DNA from: Lysinibacillus sp. B2A1
GTDB taxonomy: Bacteria; Bacillota; Bacilli; Bacillales_A; Planococcaceae
Direction of reading: 5' to 3'
Assembly: GCA_002973635.1 (NCBI GenBank)
Contig: CP027224.1
Coordinates: forward strand, 4,886,001 to 4,950,000
DNA: 64,000 bases
Positions 1-7,754 of this stretch are shown here, in pieces. Under the pieces are notes generated by a model. It was not told the DNA's origin. It ran no database searches and saw only the letters and a program-made list of their open reading frames with translations. The translations under genes and the position numbers were made by a program. Each line of letters begins with the position of its first letter. The first letter of the stretch is position 1.

Positions 1-1
1 T

Positions 2-601
2 TCAGCCGCTGCTGGAGTTGTCGCAACTGCTTTCTATACGAAGTTTCGATATGGTCATATCGACGGCTCTCTGACATTAAATGGCGCCTTAGCAGGTCTT
101 GTAGGCATTACTGCTGGTGCAGCGAATGTTAGTATTATTGGTTCTATCATTATTGGCATAATTGCAGCTCCATTACTAGTGGAAGGTGTACGTTTCATCG
201 AATGGAGATTAAAAGTTGATGACCCTGTTGGTGCCATTGCTGTACATGGTATCTGTGGTATTTGGGGTACTCTTGCAGTTGGCCTGTTTGATATTAATGG
301 TCAAGGATTATTTTATGGTGGTGGTATCAGCCTTCTAGGTGTGCAAGCAATTGGGATTATCGCTACCATTGCCTGGGTTAGTGTTTCCGTAACAATTGGT
401 TTATTTATTATTAAAGCATTTGTACCATTACGTGTTACTGCTGAGGAAGAAATCGCTGGTCTGGATGTCATTGAACATGGTACACCAGCCTATGAATACC
501 AGGATATTTTCAAAGGCTCTGCCGTTAAAGGTGAAACATTCGCACATCGTTTAACACATTTCGGTAAAGCACAAACTAATGTTCAAGAAGAACATGTCTA
601 G
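2..601 (+). CDS. amt: Ammonium transporter Amt, C-terminal part (cut by window edge)
   Basis: This is the C-terminal half of an Amt/MEP/Rh channel, which conducts ammonium across the cytoplasmic membrane. The frame is open from base 2, so the gene begins outside the window. It shows alternating Gly/Ala-rich membrane segments and the family motif AVHGICGIWGTLA, whose histidine is one of the twin pore histidines. A polar tail of about 50 residues follows the last helix, as is usual for the cytosolic tail that contacts PII proteins. No glnK-like gene follows. A strong terminator lies just after the stop codon. The family assignment is very likely. Confidence 0.93.
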   Translation, partial: SAAAGVVATAFYTKFRYGHIDGSLTLNGALAGLVGITAGAANVSIIGSIIIGIIAAPLLVEGVRFIEWRLKVDDPVGAIAVHGICGIWGTLAVGLFDINGQGLFYGGGISLLGVQAIGIIATIAWVSVSVTIGLFIIKAFVPLRVTAEEEIAGLDVIEHGTPAYEYQDIFKGSAVKGETFAHRLTHFGKAQTNVQEEHV

Positions 602-627
602 TGTCGATAAAGCTTTGTTGATATTAC

Positions 628-668
628 AAAAATCTGCATGACATCCTATAAGTGGCATGCAGATTTTT
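628..668 (+). terminator. Intrinsic terminator of amt
   Basis: A perfect 13-bp stem (628-640 with 656-668) reads AAAAATCTGCATG on the left arm and ends in a T run. It lies 27 bases after the amt stop codon. Confidence 0.85.
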
Positions 669-793
669 CCCTAGAATTAACAATCCTATGGAGACTTACT
701 GATTATTCCTTTGGATATTTCGCTCATTTCTATGGTCAGGGCGTTTATTCATGCACTAAATCATAAGACTTTGTTGGAGTAAATCCTGTATTA

Positions 794-1315
794 TCAAAGC
801 ACTTGTTTGTTCTTCAAGCCTCTCTCTATTTCAAGTAAAAACTCCTTCATTGCCAATCCACTACGAAAACCTGTTAGCTTACCATTTTTTCCAATCACAC
901 GATGACATGGAATAATTGCTAATATTGGATTAGCTCCTATTGCACCGCCTACTGCTCTTACCGCCTTTGGATTACCGATGCGGTGTGCGATATCTGAGTA
1001 TGAAGCCGTTGCACCGTATGGTAGCTCCATTAGCGCATCCCATACAGCTAGCTGAAACGGGGTTCCTTTGACATGTATCGGCAAATCAAATTCTGTAAGC
1101 TCTTTATTAAAATAATCCGTGAATTGCTTAACATACGGCTGTAATTTTGCTTTATTCTCTTCAAAACGGTAGCCTTTAAATGGCTTTTTGGCCCATACTT
1201 CAACCTCCTCAAATGGTGCATTTGGTGTTCCAATATATACAAGCCCTTCATCCGAGGCAACGATATACATATTGCCTTGTGCATATGTTAATGTATCTAC
1301 ATATAATACGTCCAT
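794..1315 (-). CDS. ogt: Methylated-DNA--protein-cysteine methyltransferase
   Basis: This is a suicide repair enzyme that moves the alkyl group from O6-alkylguanine in DNA onto its own cysteine. The active-site motif IPCHRVIG is present, followed by the conserved GFRSGLAMKEFLLEIE helix. The N-terminal ferredoxin-like domain is short, giving 173 residues, typical of Ogt. The frame allows an ATG eight codons further up (1339). I chose 1315 because AAGGGG lies nine bases before it. It is a single gene, convergent with amt and divergent from fetA. Confidence 0.9.
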   Translation of the reverse strand: MDVLYVDTLTYAQGNMYIVASDEGLVYIGTPNAPFEEVEVWAKKPFKGYRFEENKAKLQPYVKQFTDYFNKELTEFDLPIHVKGTPFQLAVWDALMELPYGATASYSDIAHRIGNPKAVRAVGGAIGANPILAIIPCHRVIGKNGKLTGFRSGLAMKEFLLEIERGLKNKQVL

Positions 1316-1438
1316 TCCCCTATTCCCCTTACATTTCATAATTATTACCTACAGACTATACAATGTTAAATAGCTGTAGCCTACATTCATTTCATGATAC
1401 AGTTATTGTACCTATTAGTATAAAGGAGTTTCAACTGT

Positions 1439-2170
1439 ATGGATATGTTATACGAGCCTTCTATTCACCTTCAACAGATCAGCTTTTCTGCAAATGACAA
1501 GACTATCTTAAAATCGATTACTGGGTCATTCCCTAAAGGAAAAATCACCACTTTGGTCGGTCCATCCGGTGCTGGCAAAACAACTCTACTAAAATTATGT
1601 AATGGCTTATTATCACCTACAGATGGTCAAATATTAATTGATAATCAACCTATTTCTACATACGAGCCAACTGCTTTAAGAAAACATGTCGGCATTGCCC
1701 TTCAGGCAGCACCTATGATTAACGGGACTGTGTTTGAAAATCTCGCACTTCCTCGTTCATTACAAGGAAAAAAGCTTAAAAAAGAAGAAGCCATTCAATA
1801 TTTACAAGATGTCGGACTGGATCAAAGCTTTCTACAGCGCTCTACAAATGGGTTATCAGGTGGACAACGACAAAAAGTCTCTATTGCGAGAACGCTTATT
1901 AATCAGTCCTCCATTTTATTATTAGACGAAATCACCTCTGCATTGGACCGTCAATCTGTCCAGGACATTGAGTCACTCATTGCCACCATTAACAAAAAAT
2001 ACAATGTCACAATGATTTGGATTACACATAATTTACAGCAGGCACTAACAATTGGGCACTTCACATGGGTTATGATGGATGGTGAGCTTATTGAAACAGG
2101 AAAAAGCTCCCTACTGAAAACCCCTGTAAATCCACGTGTAGCAGAGTTTGTACAGGGGGCGAATGTATGA
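1439..2170 (+). CDS. fetA: ABC transporter ATPase FetA (YbbL-type, iron efflux)
   Basis: This is a cytosolic ATPase of the two-gene FetAB transporter, which in E. coli exports iron and supports resistance to oxidative stress. It shows the Walker A GPSGAGKT, the signature LSGGQRQK, the Walker B ILLLDEITSALD and the switch histidine in WITHN. The length of 243 residues is usual for the family. AAGGAG precedes the ATG by ten bases. The gene overlaps fetB by four bases (ATGA), so the two are translationally coupled. The iron role is known for the family and not shown here. Confidence 0.88.
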   Translation: MDMLYEPSIHLQQISFSANDKTILKSITGSFPKGKITTLVGPSGAGKTTLLKLCNGLLSPTDGQILIDNQPISTYEPTALRKHVGIALQAAPMINGTVFENLALPRSLQGKKLKKEEAIQYLQDVGLDQSFLQRSTNGLSGGQRQKVSIARTLINQSSILLLDEITSALDRQSVQDIESLIATINKKYNVTMIWITHNLQQALTIGHFTWVMMDGELIETGKSSLLKTPVNPRVAEFVQGANV

Positions 2171-2919
2171 CGTTTACAACACTATCCCTGACATTAATTT
2201 TTGTTTTAATCCCTCTGTTGCTATCAAAAACATTAAAGCTTGGACTTGAAAAAGATACAATCATTGCTACGATACGCTCTATTGTTCAGCTACTTGCAGT
2301 AGGCTTTATTTTAAAATTTGTCTTTGATGCCCAAAGCTATCTTTATATTTTCCTTATGGTTGCATTAATGATTGTAGCGGCAACATTAAATGCCCGCAAA
2401 AAAGGAAAAGGGATTCAAGGTATTACGTGGAAAATTGCTCTGACTTTAATTGTCATCGAAACTGTCACACAAGGCGTTTTACTTGGCTTTCATATTGTTC
2501 CAGCAACTGCACAATTTATTATTCCCATTAGCGGCATGCTAATTGGTAATTCAATGGTGTTGTCCATCCTCTTTTTAAATCGTTTTACTGCTGAGATCAC
2601 CAGTCATCATGATGAAATAGAATTAATTTTATCACTTGGTGGCACACCTAAACAGGCTATTCATCGTCAGCTAATGAATGCTGTTAAGGCAAGTATGATT
2701 CCTACAATCGAGAGTCAAAAAACCATCGGACTTGTTCAACTGCCAGGTATGATGAGTGGTCAAATTATCGGTGGTGCAGATCCTATACAAGCAGTACAAT
2801 TTCAACTCTTAATCATTTTTGCCCTCCTCACAACAGCAACACTATCAAGCATAATGATAGGCTTTTTAAGCTATCCTGCTCTTTTTAACGAACGCATGCA
2901 AATACTTGAAATGAAATAA
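2167..2919 (+). CDS. fetB: ABC transporter permease FetB (YbbM/UPF0014)
   Basis: This is the integral membrane partner of the ATPase just upstream, with which it overlaps by four bases. The 250-residue protein has about seven hydrophobic segments. It carries the family blocks PISGMLIGNSMVLSILFLNR and VQLPGMMSGQIIGGADP. The latter is the conserved cytosolic loop that meets the ATPase. Its length and its pairing with FetA make the call firm. The transported substrate is inferred from E. coli FetAB (iron). Confidence 0.88.
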   Translation: MTFTTLSLTLIFVLIPLLLSKTLKLGLEKDTIIATIRSIVQLLAVGFILKFVFDAQSYLYIFLMVALMIVAATLNARKKGKGIQGITWKIALTLIVIETVTQGVLLGFHIVPATAQFIIPISGMLIGNSMVLSILFLNRFTAEITSHHDEIELILSLGGTPKQAIHRQLMNAVKASMIPTIESQKTIGLVQLPGMMSGQIIGGADPIQAVQFQLLIIFALLTTATLSSIMIGFLSYPALFNERMQILEMK

Positions 2920-2992
2920 CGATTATGTTGAAATTGATATAACTTTTATAAATTATGTTATACTAAAAAGAAAAGCAGTGAGGAGAATGACC

Positions 2993-3967
2993 ATGGTATT
3001 ACGCGATTTTTTCATCCATTTATCTGAAAACCAACTATTAAATAGTGCTGCAAAAAAATATGGCCTTAAATTAGGAGCACAAAGTGTAGTAGCTGGTACA
3101 AATATTGAGGAAACAATTGCAAGCATCAAAGAGCTGAACGCACATAATATCTCTTGCACAGTGGATAATTTAGGAGAATTTGTTTCAACTGAAGAAGAAG
3201 CAACGAAGGCAAAGGAACAAATCCTCGCTGTTATTGAAGCTATTCATGAAAATAGTGTTGATGCCCATATTTCGTTAAAACCATCACAATTAGGATTAGA
3301 TATCGATGTTGATTTTTGCTACGATAATTTATACGAAATTGTAGAAAAAGCAGCAGCTTATGATATATTCGTTAACTTTGACATGGAAAACTATGATCGT
3401 TTACAGACATCATTTGATATGGTTGAGGAGCTTTCTAAAACATTTAATAATGTGGGTACTGTTATTCAATCATACTTCTACCGTGCAAAAGACGATATTG
3501 AGAAATTCAAGGACTATCGTTTACGTATCGTAAAAGGTGCTTATAAGGAGCCTGTTGAGGTTGCCTTCCAAGATAAATTAGATATTGATTTAAATTTCAT
3601 TGAGTTAATCGAATATCATTTACTTCATGGTAAATTTACATCCATTGCAACACATGACCATAATGTAATTGCACATGTAAAACGCTTTGTAGCTGACCAT
3701 AATATTCCACTAGATAAATTTGAATTCCAGATGCTTTATGGTTTCCGTACAGACATGCAAAAAGAACTTGCTAAAGAAGGCTATAACTTCTGTGTATATG
3801 TACCATTTGGCGAAGATTGGTACGGCTACTTTATGCGCCGTTTAGCTGAGCGTCCTCAAAACCTCAATCTTGTGACAAAACAAGTATTTACGAAAAAAAC
3901 GAATACAGTTCTTGCGGTAGCAGCAGGTGCATTCGTTCTTGGACGTTTAACAAAACGTAAAAAATAA
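2993..3967 (+). CDS. Proline dehydrogenase
   Basis: This FAD enzyme oxidises proline to pyrroline-5-carboxylate, the first step of proline breakdown. The protein has the barrel of monofunctional Gram-positive proline dehydrogenases. Visible blocks include the strand DAHISLKPSQLGLD, RIVKGAYKEP, IATHDHN, EFQMLYGFRTD and the substrate-binding RRLAERPQN near the C-terminus. The 324 residues match the family length. The frame is open from a GTG at 2978. I prefer ATG 2993 because AGGAG sits seven bases before it. A pyrroline-5-carboxylate dehydrogenase gene is not in the window. A short basic tail (RLTKRKK) follows a hydrophobic stretch, which may tether it to the membrane. Confidence 0.9.
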   Translation: MVLRDFFIHLSENQLLNSAAKKYGLKLGAQSVVAGTNIEETIASIKELNAHNISCTVDNLGEFVSTEEEATKAKEQILAVIEAIHENSVDAHISLKPSQLGLDIDVDFCYDNLYEIVEKAAAYDIFVNFDMENYDRLQTSFDMVEELSKTFNNVGTVIQSYFYRAKDDIEKFKDYRLRIVKGAYKEPVEVAFQDKLDIDLNFIELIEYHLLHGKFTSIATHDHNVIAHVKRFVADHNIPLDKFEFQMLYGFRTDMQKELAKEGYNFCVYVPFGEDWYGYFMRRLAERPQNLNLVTKQVFTKKTNTVLAVAAGAFVLGRLTKRKK

Positions 3968-3973
3968 GCATAG

Positions 3974-4010
3974 AAAAACCTTATCGTTTTAAGAGACGAT
4001 AAGGTTTTTT
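3974..4010. terminator. Bidirectional terminator between proline dehydrogenase and desR
   Basis: The stem AAAAACCTTATCGT pairs with ACGATAAGGTTTTTT around a short loop. With A runs on the left and T runs on the right it can end transcripts from both converging genes. Confidence 0.85.
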
Positions 4011-4017
4011 ACTGGAG

Positions 4018-4629
4018 TTATTTATTCCAACCTTTTTCCTTAAAGCGTGCGATCGCTTCAATTCGATTGCCAACATTTAATTTTTCTAAAATAGTTGATA
4101 TATAATTGCGGACAGTTCCTGCTGATAAAAATAATTCGGCAGCAATCTCTTTGGTAGTCTTGCCCTCTGCAACAAGTGTCAATACCTGACTTTCACGCTC
4201 AGTTAAAGGATTTTCACTATCGTCCTCATAGACAAAATCGACTAGTTCAGGTGCGTAAATTCTTTTACCATCCATAATGATACGGATGGTATTGACCAAT
4301 TCCTCTATAGGGCTATCCTTTAGCAGATACCCTCGGACACTAGCCTTTCTAGCACGCTCAAAATAACCTGGTCTTGCAAATGTTGTTAATATAATTACTT
4401 TACAATCAAATCCAGAGCTATGCATTTCTTCTGCAGCGTCAAGTCCAGTTTTCACTGGCATCTCAATATCCATAATACAAATATCAGGTTGATGTTCAGC
4501 TACAAGTGCCAATGCTTCCTCCCCATTTTTGGCTAAGCCGACGACCTCCATATCATCCTCCATACTAAGTAAAGAGCGAAGTGCGCCTAATAGCATACCC
4601 TGATCTTCAGCAATTACAATTCGGATCAT
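4018..4629 (-). CDS. desR: Response regulator DesR (NarL/LuxR family)
   Basis: This is a DNA-binding response regulator of 203 residues. The receiver domain (about 1-120) carries the phosphoacceptor in ICIMDIEMP and the conserved lysine in LLKDSP. A LuxR-type helix-turn-helix follows, with the block LTERESQVLTLVAEGKTTKEIA. It lies 16 bases after the kinase gene and downstream of a desaturase gene, the same order as des-desK-desR of Bacillus subtilis. There DesR turns on des after a cold shift, when membrane lipids become too ordered. The role here is inferred from this matching order. Confidence 0.88.
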   Translation of the reverse strand: MIRIVIAEDQGMLLGALRSLLSMEDDMEVVGLAKNGEEALALVAEHQPDICIMDIEMPVKTGLDAAEEMHSSGFDCKVIILTTFARPGYFERARKASVRGYLLKDSPIEELVNTIRIIMDGKRIYAPELVDFVYEDDSENPLTERESQVLTLVAEGKTTKEIAAELFLSAGTVRNYISTILEKLNVGNRIEAIARFKEKGWNK

Positions 4630-4645
4630 GTCACAAGCCTCTTTT

Positions 4646-5794
4646 CTATATGTTCTTCAGGTTTTCCTTGACCTTCTGATGCGTAATTGCCACTGGAATC
4701 GACACCGTTAATGTGGTGCCCTCCTCACTTTCAATCTTAAAGGAGCCGTTTATAAATTCTAAACGTTCACGCATTCCGTTTAATCCATTACCTGTCTTCC
4801 ATGCTTGCTTTTTCGTAATTCCTTGTCCATTATCACGAACTACCAAATACACCTCTTTAAAGTTTTGATGAAATGCAATTTCACATTTGGTAGCGCCGCT
4901 GTGCTTGATAACATTATTTACTGCCTCTTTTAAACACATGGATAAAACATTTTCTACAAGTGGCGGCACTTGTAATGTCTCTTTATCTCCATCAAAAATA
5001 AATTCCATTTCGGCAGCCCTCAAAATTTGAGAAATGCGCATAAGCTCATCCTCAAATTTTGTTGTTCTCATATCAGAAACTAATTCACGGACCTCTTTCA
5101 ATGCAATACTAGCTGTTTGACGAATGTCTTTAATCTCTATTAAAGCCTGTTGCGGATCTCGTTCAATTAGTCTTGAAGCCAGGTCACTTTTCAAGCCAAT
5201 CATGGATAATTTTTGACCCAGTGTATCATGTAAATCCCGGGCAATACGTTGTCGTTCCTCAAAAACAATTAACTCAGCAATTCGCTCATTGGCCGTTTCT
5301 AGCTGACCCTCTAAATTTTCACGTTTATTTTTTGAATAAATCGTTAGCGGAAGAAGTACAACCGCTAAAATCGTTAACACAACAAACGGCAGTTGTGATA
5401 AAAATAAGTGCAGCTCCACAAAGAAACCAGCACCTGTAGAAATAACTGTAAAGCCAATATGTAACCCATACATAATATAGAAGCCAACTGGTCTACGAAG
5501 ATTACCAATGAAGAAAGCTGTGAAAATTGATAAATACACATAGCCATACAGTATTGTCATCACGATATTAATGACCATTTCAAAGCTAATCCACATATAA
5601 ACAAGGCCATTTTTCGAATTCATAGAAAATCGATAGAAAATAAAATATAGCATTAAAAAAGTAATCCCTATTGATATTTCTAAATAAGAAGATTTTCTAA
5701 AAATAAAGAAAAACGGTAGGAAACAAAAAATAATCCATAAATATATACTGAGCATTGGACTATTCGGAATAATACTATGCCATTTCCTCAACAT
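4646..5794 (-). CDS. desK: Membrane thermosensor histidine kinase DesK
   Basis: This 382-residue kinase has an N-terminal half with about five membrane helices and almost no extracellular loops, as in DesK. It has no PAS or sensor domain. The HisKA_3 dimerisation block ERQRIARDLHDTLGQK contains the phosphorylated histidine. The ATPase domain shows EAVNNVIKHSGA and DNGQGI. DesK of B. subtilis senses membrane thickness and order. The start ATG at 5794 fits the first helix. It is followed by desR and preceded by des, with a weak hairpin between des and desK, so desKR may be transcribed partly on their own. Confidence 0.88.
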   Translation of the reverse strand: MLRKWHSIIPNSPMLSIYLWIIFCFLPFFFIFRKSSYLEISIGITFLMLYFIFYRFSMNSKNGLVYMWISFEMVINIVMTILYGYVYLSIFTAFFIGNLRRPVGFYIMYGLHIGFTVISTGAGFFVELHLFLSQLPFVVLTILAVVLLPLTIYSKNKRENLEGQLETANERIAELIVFEERQRIARDLHDTLGQKLSMIGLKSDLASRLIERDPQQALIEIKDIRQTASIALKEVRELVSDMRTTKFEDELMRISQILRAAEMEFIFDGDKETLQVPPLVENVLSMCLKEAVNNVIKHSGATKCEIAFHQNFKEVYLVVRDNGQGITKKQAWKTGNGLNGMRERLEFINGSFKIESEEGTTLTVSIPVAITHQKVKENLKNI

Positions 5795-5906
5795 AATCTC
5801 ACGCTCTTTCCTACTTTTCCCTTATTATAACAAGAAAATTAATTTTATGCCTGTACATGGCTTTCCTAAGCTTGTCATGATATTGATAGCACTATTTAAG
5901 TAAAAC

Positions 5907-5931
5907 AGCCATCCCTTCAGAAGAGATGGCT
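5907..5931 (-). terminator. Hairpin after des
   Basis: The arms AGCCATC and GATGGCT pair around a short loop between des and desK. The T run on the transcribed side is weak (TGTTTTAC), so this may be partial termination or processing. Confidence 0.45.
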
Positions 5932-5941
5932 AAAATTTCTA

Positions 5942-6973
5942 CTAAGCAGCGATACTGCCTTTTGCTTTTCGCTTAATGATTTCATTAACGTCTTTAAACG
6001 ATATAAACTTTCCTTGATCTTCATCATATAATTTATAGCGCAATGATTCTAAGCTTGTACGCAATGTAATCGTTGTTGCAGTATGCAATGGTGGTGTTTC
6101 ATTATGTGCTTTTTCAAGATTATAGTTCGGTACACGCGGAGCTAAATGGTGGACATGGTGGAAACCAATATTCCCTGTAACCCATTGTAATAGCTTTGGC
6201 AATTTGTAATACGAGCTTCCTTCAACAGCAGCCTTTACGTAATCCCATTCCGAATCATGTTCAAAATAAGAATCTTCATACGTATGTTGAATATAGAATA
6301 ACCAAATTCCTAGAGATCCAGCAATGAATAATGTTACACCCTGTACTAGTAAAAATGCTTGCCAACCCATCGTGTAGATTAAAGTTGCACAAAGTCCTGC
6401 AATCACAACATTTGTTACATGAGTATTTAGACGTTCCTTCTGTTTTGCATCCTTACGATTAAAACGGTTTAATACTAATACCATATATAATGGACCTAAT
6501 CCAAACATAACAAATGGATTACGATAAAAACGGTACCACAATCGTTGACCTTTAGAAGCCTGTAAATATTCCTCTACTGTCATCATATCAATATCGCCGA
6601 TCCCACGCTTGTCTAAGTTCGAACTAGTTGCGTGGTGAATTGTATGCTCACGTTTCCATTTTTCATATGGGAATGATGTTAACACTCCAGTTAAAAAACC
6701 AACACCGTCGTTTGCCTTTTTACTTTTGAAAAATGAACCGTGTGTACAGTCGTGGAAAATTATAAATGCCCTTACGACAAACCCAGCAGAGATAACACTT
6801 AATCCAGCTGTTAACCACGGTGAAATATCTACTACCATATATCCGGCAATCCATAGTGCAATTAACGGTACAATCGTATTGATAATTTGAAAAATACTTT
6901 TAGCTGTATCTGATTTCGCAAATGGCGCTACATCTTGGCGCAGTTTTTTTGTTTTTTCTTTATCTGTTGCCAT
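5942..6973 (-). CDS. des: Fatty acid desaturase Des
   Basis: This is a membrane-bound di-iron acyl-lipid desaturase of 343 residues that puts double bonds in membrane fatty acids to keep membranes fluid in the cold. All three histidine boxes are present: HDCTH, HTIHH and HHVHH. Four to six hydrophobic segments surround them. It is the first gene of des-desK-desR, and the linked thermosensor pair supports the call. B. subtilis Des acts at the delta-5 position; the position used here is not visible from sequence. A sigma-A-like promoter lies upstream at 7011-7038. Confidence 0.93.
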   Translation of the reverse strand: MATDKEKTKKLRQDVAPFAKSDTAKSIFQIINTIVPLIALWIAGYMVVDISPWLTAGLSVISAGFVVRAFIIFHDCTHGSFFKSKKANDGVGFLTGVLTSFPYEKWKREHTIHHATSSNLDKRGIGDIDMMTVEEYLQASKGQRLWYRFYRNPFVMFGLGPLYMVLVLNRFNRKDAKQKERLNTHVTNVVIAGLCATLIYTMGWQAFLLVQGVTLFIAGSLGIWLFYIQHTYEDSYFEHDSEWDYVKAAVEGSSYYKLPKLLQWVTGNIGFHHVHHLAPRVPNYNLEKAHNETPPLHTATTITLRTSLESLRYKLYDEDQGKFISFKDVNEIIKRKAKGSIAA

Positions 6974-7010
6974 TGTTTTACTCCCTCTTTTCCTTTTTTC
7001 TTATGACCTC

Positions 7011-7038
7011 ATCATAAAACATGAACATAAACTAGCAA
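7011..7038 (-). promoter_or_regulatory. Likely promoter of des
   Basis: On the minus strand TTGCTA and TATGAT are 16 bases apart, about 40 bases upstream of the des start. In B. subtilis DesR binds next to the des promoter; I cannot identify a DesR site here. Confidence 0.5.
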
Positions 7039-7055
7039 CAGACGCAAACATCATA

Positions 7056-7085
7056 AAAAGGATATGACATTTGTCATATCCTTTT
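7056..7085 (-). terminator. Terminator of the GNAT gene
   Basis: The stem AAAAGGATATGACA pairs with TGTCATATCCTTTT across a tiny loop. It overlaps the stop codon of the acetyltransferase gene and runs into T residues on the minus strand. Confidence 0.8.
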
Positions 7086-7581
7086 ATTTAGGTCCAGATA
7101 AATGAAGCTGATAAAACACCAAATCCAGCCATTGTTCAAATTTATAGCCTGCATTTTTTATTGTACCTGCATACTCAAAGCCTAATTTTTCATGGGCTTT
7201 AATACTGCCAATATTTTCACCATCAATACCTGCTACAAGTGTTTTCACACCCTGCTCTTCTGCAATTTGAATAAGCTGATACATTAGCTTAGTAGCAATT
7301 CCCTTTTGATAATGATCCTTATGCACATACACAGAGTGCTCCATCGTATGCTTATAACCAGGATAAGGACGGAACTGACTATATGTAGCAAAGCCTGCTA
7401 CTACACCATTCTCGTCAAAGACAAGGAGAGGATTATCAGAAGCCTGTTGGTCCTTAAACCATTGTATTTTCTCCTCTAACGATTGCGTTTCGTAACGATA
7501 AACAGCCTTACTCGTTAAAATAATATCGTTGTAGATGTCTAAAACCTCAGCTATATCTTTTTCCTCCATGAAGCGTATCAT
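7084..7581 (-). CDS. GNAT acetyltransferase, phosphinothricin acetyltransferase-like
   Basis: This 165-residue protein has the GNAT fold and uses acetyl-CoA to acetylate a small amine. It resembles the Pat/Bar branch. Visible blocks are an acetyl-CoA loop region around QKGIATKLMYQLIQIAEEQG and the downstream IDGENIGSIKAHEKLGFEYAGTIKNAG. The aromatic motif SQFRPYPGY is typical of the Pat group. The natural substrate is unknown; many such proteins act on methionine sulfoximine or similar compounds. A TTG lies directly before the ATG at 7581; either could be used. A repeat element separates this gene from metH upstream. Confidence 0.8.
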   Translation of the reverse strand: MIRFMEEKDIAEVLDIYNDIILTSKAVYRYETQSLEEKIQWFKDQQASDNPLLVFDENGVVAGFATYSQFRPYPGYKHTMEHSVYVHKDHYQKGIATKLMYQLIQIAEEQGVKTLVAGIDGENIGSIKAHEKLGFEYAGTIKNAGYKFEQWLDLVFYQLHLSGPK

Positions 7582-7652
7582 CAATGTTCACATCCTTCAA
7601 TCAATTATGACAGCTTGCTAATCTGTACTTTTATATTTCATAAATTTCTTAC

Positions 7653-7754
7653 TATCAATTATGCTTCGGCATAATTGCGTCCAGAATTGATTTTGTGCTT
7701 AGGTCTGCGTGATGCAGATCAGTTTGCGATGATTTTCTGCTGAAAGAAGTAAAA
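7653..7754 (+). repeat. Intergenic repeat family A, copy 1 (short form)
   Basis: The copy starts with TATCAATTATGC-TTCGGCATAATTGCGTCC, a small palindrome. It ends with TCTGCTGAAAGAAGTAAAA, which touches the metH stop codon. The same start and end are seen in the copy at 40438-40686. It lacks the tandem GTTGCTGTCGCTTCGC unit found in other copies. It has no coding potential. Confidence 0.7.
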